Below, piece after piece: positions 15,723 through 23,559 of a DNA stretch of 64,000 nt. The DNA comes from Candidatus Bathyarchaeota archaeon. GTDB taxonomy: Archaea; Thermoproteota; Bathyarchaeia; Bathyarchaeales; Bathycorpusculaceae. The notes under the pieces were generated by a model, which was not told the origin of the DNA, searched no databases, and was given only the letters and a program-made list of their open reading frames with translations. The position numbers and the translations under genes are program-made. The stretch covers positions 806,001-870,000 of the forward strand of contig JAOZHS010000001.1 of the NCBI GenBank assembly GCA_026014745.1, written 5' to 3'. Each line of letters starts with the position of its first letter. Positions within the stretch are counted from its first letter, which is position 1.

Positions 15723-16493
15723 CTGTTTGAGTTTTTGGATGCTCTCAGGTACGTGGTTGGTGGATTCGATGATTACGAATTTGTCATAGCTGATTTTGTG
15801 CAGGGTTTCGGCGAACCAGTCGTAGTCTATGGTTCCGTAGCCGATGCCGTTGTGTTCGTCGTTGTCGCCGTGGTTGTCGCTGGCGTGGATGTGGATGATT
15901 TTGTCGGCTAGCAGGTTGAAGAAGGGCTGAATTTGTTTTTCGAGGTGGGCGTGGCCAATGTCTAGGGTTATGCCTATGGGGAGGTTGGTTTCACGGTACA
16001 GGCGCATGTACTCTTCGGGGGTGCTCATCAAGAACCAGTATTTTCCGGGAAGATTCTCCAAAGCCATGTTTACGCCTAGGTTTTCTGCTTCTGCGTAGAG
16101 TTCTTTGATGCTTTGGCAGGTGACTTTGAAGTCTGCGTCTGGGTAAAATTGACCGATTCCCGTTTTTTGTCCGGGGTGGAAGACCCAGATTTTGGCGTCG
16201 ATGGCTGCGGCGTTTTGAAGGGATACTTTGAGGCGTTTTAAGGATGCGTTGAGCATGGTTTTGTTGGGGGAACCGATGTTTACGTCGGCGAATGGCGCGT
16301 GGATGGAGTATTGGAGTTCATAGGATTTGGCGGCTTCTCGGAGTTGGGTTACGCGGGCTTTGTTAAGGTCATGGGTTCCGTCGTCGAGGATTTCGACGGT
16401 TTGGGTGCCCAAGCTGTCTAGGTGTTTGACCATGCGGTTGAAGGGTTCGCCAAGTAAGTAGAGGGTTGAAACGCCGACTTTGGGTTTAGCCAT
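15711..16493 (-). CDS. Sugar phosphate isomerase/epimerase-like TIM barrel (AP endonuclease 2 superfamily)
   Basis: 260 residues of the xylose-isomerase-like/endonuclease IV superfamily (PF01261). Signs are YSIHAPFADVNIGSPN near strand 2-3, WVFHPGQKTG, VNMALENLPG with a metal-binding Glu, GITLDIGHAHL with Asp/His, IIHIHASDNHGDNDEHNGIGYG with clustered His/Asp, and FVIIESTN at the end. The family includes sugar isomerases, hydroxypyruvate isomerase and endonuclease IV. This one lacks the full set of nine zinc ligands of endonuclease IV by eye, so an isomerase/epimerase role is favoured; the substrate is unknown. Confidence 0.8.
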   Translation of the reverse strand: MAKPKVGVSTLYLLGEPFNRMVKHLDSLGTQTVEILDDGTHDLNKARVTQLREAAKSYELQYSIHAPFADVNIGSPNKTMLNASLKRLKVSLQNAAAIDAKIWVFHPGQKTGIGQFYPDADFKVTCQSIKELYAEAENLGVNMALENLPGKYWFLMSTPEEYMRLYRETNLPIGITLDIGHAHLEKQIQPFFNLLADKIIHIHASDNHGDNDEHNGIGYGTIDYDWFAETLHKISYDKFVIIESTNHVPESIQKLKQLLG

Positions 16494-16604
16494 AGTATTT
16501 CCTCAGTATAGTGGATTGTTGGGTTAAGAGGATGCGTTCCTAAAGAACTTAATCCTAAAAAGAAGTTGGACCTGCGGGAATGGCTTTTTGTTTTAGGAAT
16601 GAAG

Positions 16605-16612
16605 CTTATAAG
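16605..16612 (+). promoter_or_regulatory. TATA box of a small membrane-protein gene
   Basis: CTTATAAG lies about 27 bases before a predicted transcription start near 16634. The transcript would start just before a strong GGAGAAGGAAGG ribosome-binding site (16635-16646). Confidence 0.5.
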
Positions 16613-16650
16613 CAGCTTTCAATCATTTTGGCTTGGAGAAGGAAGGCTTA

Positions 16651-16809
16651 ATGGATTTTGCACTTGCCAAGATGTGCCTACGTTCACTGCAAAGAGAATT
16701 CGCCTGCTATTACGACACAATTTTTTCCCGAAAAGCAGCCTCACCTATCTGCATAGTTTTGTGCAGTACAATAATAGTAACCTATGTTTTGAGCCAAATA
16801 GGAATCTAA
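16651..16809 (+). CDS. Small membrane protein (52 aa)
   Basis: ATG preceded by GGAGAAGGAAGG at a spacing of four bases, and by a TATA box. Translation begins MDFALAKMCLRSLQREFACY, has a basic middle (FSRKAASP) and ends in one hydrophobic helix (ICIVLCSTIIVTYVLSQIGI). The transcription and translation signals are better than for the longer overlapping frame at 16566 (TTG start, no ribosome-binding site). No family is recognised; it could be a single-pass regulatory peptide. Real expression is unproven. Confidence 0.5.
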   Translation: MDFALAKMCLRSLQREFACYYDTIFSRKAASPICIVLCSTIIVTYVLSQIGI

Positions 16810-16856
16810 ACTAATTTCAAAATTAAAAAAATAAAAGAGATGGTTATCCCCTGCAT

Positions 16857-19800
16857 TTAGTTTGCAGGAGTTAACTTGCCTCGTCGTGTGTAGAGCCCAT
16901 AGAGCACAATGCCCAAGATGATTATGGCGACTACTAAGGGCAATACTAAGCTGTTGGTTTGGGTTTGTTGTTGTGTTGGTGTTGTGGTTGGTTGAGTGGT
17001 GGGAGTTGGTGTTACTGTTGGTGTTGGCGTCGGAGTTAATGTTGGGGTTGGTGTTTCTGTTGGAGTTGAGGTGTCTGTAGTTTGGGTGGCTTCGTTTGCC
17101 AATCTTATGATGGGTATGTAGAAGATGAATACGTACTCCGTTTCAATTTCGATTTCGGCTGTTTCTACTTCGGTGGAGAATGTTCCTGAAAGTGGTACAA
17201 CTGAGGTGAAGCCGTCGGGTAGCGTGATTGTGTAATTGTAATCGCCCATATGGACTTCAAAGGTTATGGTTTCATTTGTAGAGGTGATGGTTTGTCCGTT
17301 TAGGGTGACGCTCCAGTTGGTTCCTGAGGGTAATCCTGTTTGGGTGAAAGTTACGTTGAAGACATAGTTGGGGTCTATGGCGAATACGGGTGTGATGGTC
17401 ATGTTTTCGGTCAAAGTCAACGTTAGGGTTTGATTGGTGTTTGTTGTGGTGCCGATTGTCCAATTAGCCAATAGGTAGCCTGGTCTTGGAGTTGCTGTTA
17501 TGTTGAGTTCTGTGCCGTAGTCATAGGTGTAGTTGCCGTATGCTGGGTTGGTTGCTCCGCCTAATGCATCGATTATGTTGAGTTGTACCTGTGTGGTGGT
17601 GATGTATATGTCTAATGTGTGGTTTTGATTCATCAATATTGAGTAGGAAGTCCCAGTTTGGATTTCGCCATCGATTACTAGGTGGTCAAAGGTCCACTCA
17701 GGCGGCAAAGCGCTCTCAAAGTTGGTTTCTCGTCGTGTTCCGTCTTTGCAATCATAATCTTTGTAGCTTAATTGTTCGCCGTCAAGGTAGACTGTAACTC
17801 CCAAGTTGTATAGGCGCACGAAGTTGGCTGTTACAGTCATGTTTCTGCTTATGGTTATACTGGTCGTGGCTTCTCCAGATGCGTCTCCGCTCCAGCCGTT
17901 GAAAGCCCAGCCAGAAGCTGCGATAGCTTCCAAGTCGACATCTGTTCCATAGAGGTAGGTTTGGTTGCCGGGTGTGACTGATCCTTGACCGACGGTTGTC
18001 ATGGTTAGGCTATGGCTGTTGTGGGTGAAGGTTGCAATGACCGTGAAGTTGCCCGTCATGGTTAGGGTGGTGTTGGTGGTGCCAGATGCGCTGCCTGTCC
18101 AGTTAGCAAAACTCCAGCCCTCGTTAGCTATGGCTTTAAGATCAACAGAGTCGCCGTAGTAGTAAGTAGCGTTGCCGGGAAGCACACTGCCCTCGCCATC
18201 GGTTTTCATAGTTAAGATGCAAACGTCTCTCTCGAAGGTGGCGATTACGGTTTTGTTGCCATCCAGCAGAATACTAGTTGGGTTTGTTGAACCAGACAGA
18301 TTACCAGTCCAGTTAACAAAGTGCCAGCCTGTACTGCCTGTAGCGGAGAGGTCAACAGTGGTGCCTGAGAGGAAAGTTGCGTTGGCATTGGTTACGCTGC
18401 CCTGACCAGTAGTGATTATCGTCAGGAGATAGTTGTCTTGGGTGAAGGTTGCGGTGACTGTTAGGTTGCCTGTCAGGGTTAGGGTGGTGTTTGTTGTGCC
18501 TGAAGCTGCGCCTCCCCAACCGCTAAAGGTCCATCCTTGGTCGGCTATAGCGGTGAGGTTAACGATTGTGCCTGAAAGGTAGCTGCTGTTGCCGGGGGAA
18601 ACAGTGCCGTTGCCTGAGGTAATGACTGTTAAGGTGTATGTGTCCTGTGTGAAAGTTACAGTTATGGTTCTGTTGCTATCAATTGTCATGATTAATGGAT
18701 TGTCTGTGCTGTGGAATTTTGCTCCTCGCCATTCGGTAAAGCTCCAGCCTGCATCAGGAACTGCTGTGAAGTTAACTGTTTGACCATAAAGGTACGCTCC
18801 AGTTGCGTTTCGGATAACCGTGCCGTTGCCAACTACATCAAAATCTATGTAGTAGACGTTTTGGGTGAACGTTGCAGTGACTGTTTTGTTGCCATCTATC
18901 AGTATGTAACCGATGTTTTCTGAACCTGAAAGGTCACCTGTCCATTCCTTAAATGTCCAGCCTACTCCGTCTTGGGCGGTTAGGGTAACGTTGGTTCCAT
19001 AAGTATATGTCCTGTTGCCGCCTTCCACTGTTCCCTGTCCAATGGTGATAATGGTTAAGGTAAAGTTGTTCGGGGTGAAGGTTGCTGTTACCGTTTTGTT
19101 TGCGTTCATGGTTATGCTGGTGTTCGATGTTCCAGATGCGTCTCCGCTCCAGCCGCTAAATCTCCAGTCTTGCATGTTAATCGCTTGCAGATCCACTTCC
19201 TCACCGTACACGTAGGTGCGGTTGCCTGGAAGAACAGTGCCTTGACCAACAGTGTGTATGGTTAGGGTGTAGCTGTTTTGGTTGAACACCGCGGATAATG
19301 TGTGGTTTGCTAGCATTTGAAGTTGGAAGGTGCTGTCGGTTGAGTTAACTTCGCCATCCAGTAGCCAGTATGAGAAGCTGTATCCAGCGTTGGGGGTCGC
19401 GGTAACGTTGGCTATATCGCCATACGTGTATGTCGTGGTTCCGTTTTCAGGTGTGGTTGTTCCGTTAACACTGCTAAGGATTAGCTGGAAGGTTGTTGGG
19501 ATTGCGTAGGCTTTGATTGTGTAGTCTTGGTTCATTATGACGGTTACTGAACTGTTGTAGCCGATTGCTCCGTTAAGGTCCCAGTGTTCAAGCGTTAAAG
19601 ATGCAGGTAACCCCAGATATTCAGCGGTCAAGTTCTTTTCAGAGTTAACAGAATATGTCCATACTCTGGTGCTTTGGAGGTCTCCGCTAATGTATACTTG
19701 GGCGGTTAAATTGTAGCTGTCTCTGACAAACGTTGCAGTGACAGTTTTGTTAGAATCCATACGTATCGTTGTGTTAGTAGAGTCTGTTGAATCTCCGCTC

Positions 19801-21800
19801 CAACCGCTAAAAGCCCAACCCGTGCCGTTTATGGCTTGAATATCCACTGATGTCCCTGAAAGGTAGGATTGGTTACCGGGCAACACGGAGCCTTCACCGA
19901 TTGTTGTCATCGTCAGCGTATAGTTATCTTGGGTGAAAGTCGCAGTAACGGTTTTGTTGCTGTCCATGGTTAGGGTTGTGTTGCTTTCGCCAGAGGCGTC
20001 TCCACTCCAACCGCTAAAGCTCCATCCTGCATCGGGAATAGCAACCAAATCTACGTTGGTTCCTGCGTAATAAGTTTGGTTGCCGGGCTGTACTGTGCCG
20101 TTTCCTTCGGTTGTCATGGTCAAAGAGTGTTGATCTAGCGTTCCAAATGCGTAAATGCTGCTGTACCTCATTATGTCGGCTGAAACTGTATAGATGATTC
20201 CGTTTGCAATTATGGGTGAGCCATAACTCATGTAATTGCGAATGTTATAATTCCAGATTGCTTCGCCAGTTGTCGCATTTAAGGCCTGCAGTGTGGAGGA
20301 GCCTTGAAAATAGACCACATCATATGCAACCATTGGTGCCATTCTATATGCATTGGTTTGATATGTCCATATCTGGGCACCTGTTGTAGCGTTTAAAGCG
20401 TAACTGTATCCATCATTAGTTGCGGTAAAATATGCAATGCCGTTAGCAACAGTAACTGGACAATAAGCTGTCTTGCTAACCGTCCAAATCTCTTGGCCTG
20501 TTGTGGCATTTAGGGCAAAGACACTACCACTCGTCGAGCTAGAGTATATGGATGCATAAACTATACCGTTTTCAACGCAAGGTGCTGCGTTATTATAGTT
20601 ACCTGTTGCTGAATAGTTCCAAACTTGAACGCCTGTCTGAGCGTTAAGCGCATAGAGTTTCCCATCTTCAGAACCAAAAAAGACCAGTCCTTTTGAAACC
20701 GCCGGTGAAGAATTAACATTTCCACCGGTGGTAAACGACCAAAGTAGAGTACCTGTGGTTGCATTCAAAGCATAGAGGTTATCGTCAACTGAACCCACAT
20801 AGAGTACGCCGTTCGTTATTGCTGGAGAACTCGATATGCCTGATCCAGTTGTGTAGTTCCAGATGGTGTCTCCTGAAGTGACGTTTAGCGCTATGACCTT
20901 GCCGTCTCCTGTGCCGACATACAAGATGTCATTTACTATTGCGGGAGATGCGGATGAAGAGGAAATCCATGAGGAACCTAACGAATAAGTTCTAATCAGG
21001 CTGCCGTTAGCTGGATTTAGAGCAAATATGGTGGATGATCCCCCAAAATAGAGAACTCCATTAGCTATTACAGGTGACGTGAGAAATGTGCTGCGCAATC
21101 CTTCAAGGTCCCAAGTGTTCTTGGACCATAGCAAGTTGCTTGTTAGCGGCCCCATTGACGATGAGTACCCGGTATGGCCTAAGCCGTTTCCCATCATCCA
21201 CCAAGTGCCCTGTTGAGCCACAAACGCTACAGATTGATACGCGTTTGCCCCATCAACGGTTATGGTTCCAGACGTCACTGACGCGTCATAGCCTGTGGGA
21301 ACATCGATGACGTAGTCATAGACGCCGTTTGGTATGTCTTCAAACACGTTGGTTGGGGTTATGCTGCCTGTTGTTGTGCCGTTTAAGGTAACTGTCCAGA
21401 AGGTGCCTTCGGGTAAGCCTGATTCAGTGAAGACAACATCATATGCTGGCGGTGCTGAAGCCGTGAAATCAACGTAGATGTCTCTGGTCTGCATTGCGCT
21501 TACGTATGCGGTGCCGCTTAGTGTTGATGTTGTCGTGTATCCTGCTGGTACGTAGACTGTCCAAGGACAAGGTAAATCTCTCAGCCAGGACGTGGAATAA
21601 TAGGTTGAGGTTACTGTATGATTTGTTCCTTGAATGTTTACTGTCCAGCTTGTGCCAGACGCTAAACCTGTTTCGTGAAACACTATTGTGCCGTTCATAG
21701 TATTTACTGCGGCTGCAGGCTCCACTTTAAACAAGCCCGCGGCCGAAGAGAGCACTAATAAGCTAATAACGAATATCGTTAACGTTTTATTTGATTGCAT
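16857..21800 (-). CDS. Giant cell-surface protein: beta-propeller plus about 13 InlB-type repeats
   Basis: About 1647 residues. Start chosen at ATG 21800 (MQSNKTLTIFVISLLVLSSA), a clear signal peptide with AGGT upstream; the open frame runs further to 21950. Then come two thermopsin-like beta domains (VVFTESGLPEGTFWTVTLNG), a PQQ/WD-type propeller of about seven blades (repeated ALNATTG.. and ..YVGSVDDNLYALNATTG motifs), an array of about 13 divergent InlB-B-like repeats of about 68 residues with GWSFSGWSGDASG and KTVTATFTQD cores, one more thermopsin-like domain, a Thr/Pro stalk, and a membrane helix ending in TRRGK. It should be anchored outside the cell, probably for adhesion or polymer binding. 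It stands alone, and many sequons predict heavy N-glycosylation. Confidence 0.9.
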   Translation of the reverse strand: MQSNKTLTIFVISLLVLSSAAGLFKVEPAAAVNTMNGTIVFHETGLASGTSWTVNIQGTNHTVTSTYYSTSWLRDLPCPWTVYVPAGYTTTSTLSGTAYVSAMQTRDIYVDFTASAPPAYDVVFTESGLPEGTFWTVTLNGTTTGSITPTNVFEDIPNGVYDYVIDVPTGYDASVTSGTITVDGANAYQSVAFVAQQGTWWMMGNGLGHTGYSSSMGPLTSNLLWSKNTWDLEGLRSTFLTSPVIANGVLYFGGSSTIFALNPANGSLIRTYSLGSSWISSSSASPAIVNDILYVGTGDGKVIALNVTSGDTIWNYTTGSGISSSPAITNGVLYVGSVDDNLYALNATTGTLLWSFTTGGNVNSSPAVSKGLVFFGSEDGKLYALNAQTGVQVWNYSATGNYNNAAPCVENGIVYASIYSSSTSGSVFALNATTGQEIWTVSKTAYCPVTVANGIAYFTATNDGYSYALNATTGAQIWTYQTNAYRMAPMVAYDVVYFQGSSTLQALNATTGEAIWNYNIRNYMSYGSPIIANGIIYTVSADIMRYSSIYAFGTLDQHSLTMTTEGNGTVQPGNQTYYAGTNVDLVAIPDAGWSFSGWSGDASGESNTTLTMDSNKTVTATFTQDNYTLTMTTIGEGSVLPGNQSYLSGTSVDIQAINGTGWAFSGWSGDSTDSTNTTIRMDSNKTVTATFVRDSYNLTAQVYISGDLQSTRVWTYSVNSEKNLTAEYLGLPASLTLEHWDLNGAIGYNSSVTVIMNQDYTIKAYAIPTTFQLILSSVNGTTTPENGTTTYTYGDIANVTATPNAGYSFSYWLLDGEVNSTDSTFQLQMLANHTLSAVFNQNSYTLTIHTVGQGTVLPGNRTYVYGEEVDLQAINMQDWRFSGWSGDASGTSNTSITMNANKTVTATFTPNNFTLTIITIGQGTVEGGNRTYTYGTNVTLTAQDGVGWTFKEWTGDLSGSENIGYILIDGNKTVTATFTQNVYYIDFDVVGNGTVIRNATGAYLYGQTVNFTAVPDAGWSFTEWRGAKFHSTDNPLIMTIDSNRTITVTFTQDTYTLTVITSGNGTVSPGNSSYLSGTIVNLTAIADQGWTFSGWGGAASGTTNTTLTLTGNLTVTATFTQDNYLLTIITTGQGSVTNANATFLSGTTVDLSATGSTGWHFVNWTGNLSGSTNPTSILLDGNKTVIATFERDVCILTMKTDGEGSVLPGNATYYYGDSVDLKAIANEGWSFANWTGSASGTTNTTLTMTGNFTVIATFTHNSHSLTMTTVGQGSVTPGNQTYLYGTDVDLEAIAASGWAFNGWSGDASGEATTSITISRNMTVTANFVRLYNLGVTVYLDGEQLSYKDYDCKDGTRRETNFESALPPEWTFDHLVIDGEIQTGTSYSILMNQNHTLDIYITTTQVQLNIIDALGGATNPAYGNYTYDYGTELNITATPRPGYLLANWTIGTTTNTNQTLTLTLTENMTITPVFAIDPNYVFNVTFTQTGLPSGTNWSVTLNGQTITSTNETITFEVHMGDYNYTITLPDGFTSVVPLSGTFSTEVETAEIEIETEYVFIFYIPIIRLANEATQTTDTSTPTETPTPTLTPTPTPTVTPTPTTQPTTTPTQQQTQTNSLVLPLVVAIIILGIVLYGLYTRRGKLTPAN
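17368..20126 (-). repeat. Tandem array of about 13 InlB-B-like coding repeats
   Basis: Coding repeats of about 204-213 bases inside the giant surface protein. Most units follow the scheme xLTxxTxGxGxVxPGNxTYxxGxxVDLxAI, then GWxFxGWSGDASG, then KTVTATFTQD. Two units (near 19500-19720 and 17560-17820) are a different variant with EHWDLNG or FDHLVIDG and no GWSG core. The variants alternate, which suggests duplication of multi-unit blocks. Confidence 0.85.
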
Positions 21801-22014
21801 TTTAATACCTGATAAAAGTAGGCGTAAAATTTTTGATTTAAACATTATTTTCTGCGAATATGTATCATTGCTCAACAATTGTTGGTTTAAATGCTTGGTT
21901 AATTTTGGAAAGTGCTCAAAAAAGTCGAGAAAACGTGAAACTTGGCTCACATTTTGGCAGTTATGTTAAAAATTAAAAAAATGTACGTACTCCTAAAGCA
22001 TACCAAAGGTAACG

Positions 22015-22533
22015 CTACCTGTCCCCAAACCCAACAAAAACTCCTGCACCGCGAACAGCATTATTCCGCGTAGTTTTATACTGCACCTCTCGAACACCCA
22101 ACGCTAACTCCGCAAACTCCGGTACCGTATTGTAACGAAACTCCCAACTTGGCGTCCCATACCGCAACCCACTACACATGTTGTCTCCATAAATGTAGAG
22201 CCGAGCTCCGCGGTAATCAAACGCAGCCAATTTTTCTTCGCCATATTTGGGTTCTGCCAACACCTTAAACGGCCAGATTTTACAGGCTTCCGGCTTCATA
22301 TTCTGCAAGCCACAAAAATAATTACGCGCGTTGTTGCAAAGAAAAGCACAAGAACCATCGCTGCCCCGTTTAATATAGAAACGGTTTAAGCCAGCCACGG
22401 TAGTCTCGGAGCCAAAGCTTTTGGTAAGGTTGAGCCATTCCGTGAAGCCTAACACGACGCTGTAGAGTTTACAGCAGTAACCGCAGGCTTTGCAGTGCCA
22501 ATCAGCGATGTTTTGCCAAGGTACAAACTGCAA
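22015..22533 (-). CDS. YkgJ-family Cys-cluster protein
   Basis: 172 residues with the PF03692 (YkgJ) signature: CKACGYCC near the N-terminus, an FLCNNARNYFCGLQ cysteine pair, and KPEACKIWPF. These cysteines are thought to hold zinc or an Fe-S cluster; biochemical roles in the family are mostly unknown. The start is TTG at 22533 with GGGGAG six bases upstream. It is followed by a C-terminal extension with many aromatic residues. A second YkgJ protein is encoded at 56467-57021. Confidence 0.85.
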   Translation of the reverse strand: MQFVPWQNIADWHCKACGYCCKLYSVVLGFTEWLNLTKSFGSETTVAGLNRFYIKRGSDGSCAFLCNNARNYFCGLQNMKPEACKIWPFKVLAEPKYGEEKLAAFDYRGARLYIYGDNMCSGLRYGTPSWEFRYNTVPEFAELALGVREVQYKTTRNNAVRGAGVFVGFGDR

Positions 22534-22602
22534 CTTTAGCTCCCCTTTTTGGAGGCATCAAGAAGCAATAGATTAAAACCTTTCGAGGCACCCATAAAAA
22601 AC

Positions 22603-23079
22603 CTATGGTTTATGATAAAGATAAATCGTGTGTGAAGGGTAACCTAATTGGGGGTTTTCGCAGAAATTCTCGATTTTTTGGGGACGCCAACCCACAATCT
22701 CGTAGTCATGAGAAACCACCCGCGCGCCCTTTTTTAGGTCACTTTCGAGTTTTGGCCTGATTTTCTCATTAGCACTTGTAGTCAAATACAGGTAAACAAC
22801 ATCTGCAGATGACAAATTCACACTAAACATGTCACCATTCACGATTGTCACGCGATCTTCAAGCCCATTCTCATGGATGTTGCTTAACGCCTTTTTAGCA
22901 AGGTCCTCACGTAATTCGATGCCGACACCGCGTGCCCCAAAGGTTTTCGCTGCCATAATCACGGTTCTGCCATCTCCTGAACCCATATCAAAAAGGACTT
23001 CGCCTGCCTTCAAATTAGCCAATTTCAACATGTACTCTACTACACTATTGGGGCTTGGGACAAAAGGAGCAATAAACAT
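22603..23079 (-). CDS. aKMT-like protein lysine methyltransferase (class I MTase)
   Basis: 158 residues, small seven-strand methyltransferase. Motif I is LFDMGSGDGRTVIMAAKTFG, motif II GVGIELREDLA, motif III VTIVNGDMF, and the catalytic region DVVYLYLTTSANEKIRPKLE is followed by GARVVSHDYEIVGWRP. From memory this closely matches Sulfolobus aKMT4, the broad-specificity archaeal lysine methyltransferase (about 160 residues) that methylates Cren7 and many other proteins. ATG at 23079 follows GAGGAGGAAACGGG; an upstream in-frame ATG at 23100 lies before that ribosome-binding site and is rejected. The Cys-rich 110-residue gene lies 38 bases upstream on the same strand. Confidence 0.85.
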   Translation of the reverse strand: MFIAPFVPSPNSVVEYMLKLANLKAGEVLFDMGSGDGRTVIMAAKTFGARGVGIELREDLAKKALSNIHENGLEDRVTIVNGDMFSVNLSSADVVYLYLTTSANEKIRPKLESDLKKGARVVSHDYEIVGWRPQKIENFCENPQLGYPSHTIYLYHKP

Positions 23080-23117
23080 CCCGTTTCCTCCTCTAAACAT
23101 AATGGTTCTACCCCTTG

Positions 23118-23450
23118 TTATGCAACATACGCGTCGTCATTCTTGGGTTGTCTTGGCCTGCGGGCTTCGCCGCATTTAACGCAGCTCTGAGCGCACAACT
23201 CTAGATATTTCGCTTCATCTCCACTGCCGATTGCCTCTGCTGCTTTGCTGCACAAATCGCTGGGTTCTTGGCAACCTTCTTCTCTGCATAACTTTGAAAT
23301 GTATTGGCAAATCTCTTCTACATCTTGCGGTTCTAAAACAGCTCTGTTAGTGCGTACCAGCAAACATAGTTCACGCGCCATAACACAGGTTTTGACGTAT
23401 TTGATGCGTTCCAAAACTTCAGTGCGCAAGTTCTTTCGGCTAATTTCCAC
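23118..23450 (-). CDS. Cys-rich helical protein, possible metal binder
   Basis: 110 residues with nine cysteines (22, 29, 48, 55, 60, 67, 86, 90, 93). The spacing of seven and the C-terminal CAQSCVKC motif place the Cys on one face of helices, like four-helix-bundle copper-storage proteins or other metal carriers. That similarity is only by pattern; no family is recognised. It lies upstream of the aKMT-like gene with 38 bases between, so they are likely in one operon. The C-terminus is charged and disordered. Confidence 0.6.
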   Translation of the reverse strand: MEISRKNLRTEVLERIKYVKTCVMARELCLLVRTNRAVLEPQDVEEICQYISKLCREEGCQEPSDLCSKAAEAIGSGDEAKYLELCAQSCVKCGEARRPRQPKNDDAYVA

Positions 23451-23559
23451 GCTTCATTCTCCTATTGACATAACAAGCAGATAACCAAAAGTAAGAAGTT
23501 CTTGACTTAAAAAGTTGCTGTTATTTGTCCTAAACCGTTGTTTTCAAAAAAGAAGCCCG

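Noticed and set aside
16566-16814. 82-aa plus-strand frame with TTG start
   Set aside because: No ribosome-binding site or sensible protein features; an overlapping 52-aa frame at 16651 has both promoter and ribosome-binding site.
17368-20126. Regular repeats as a CRISPR array
   Set aside because: Units are about 204-213 bases, in frame, and diverged at the protein level; they are coding repeats. No CRISPR array was seen anywhere in the window.
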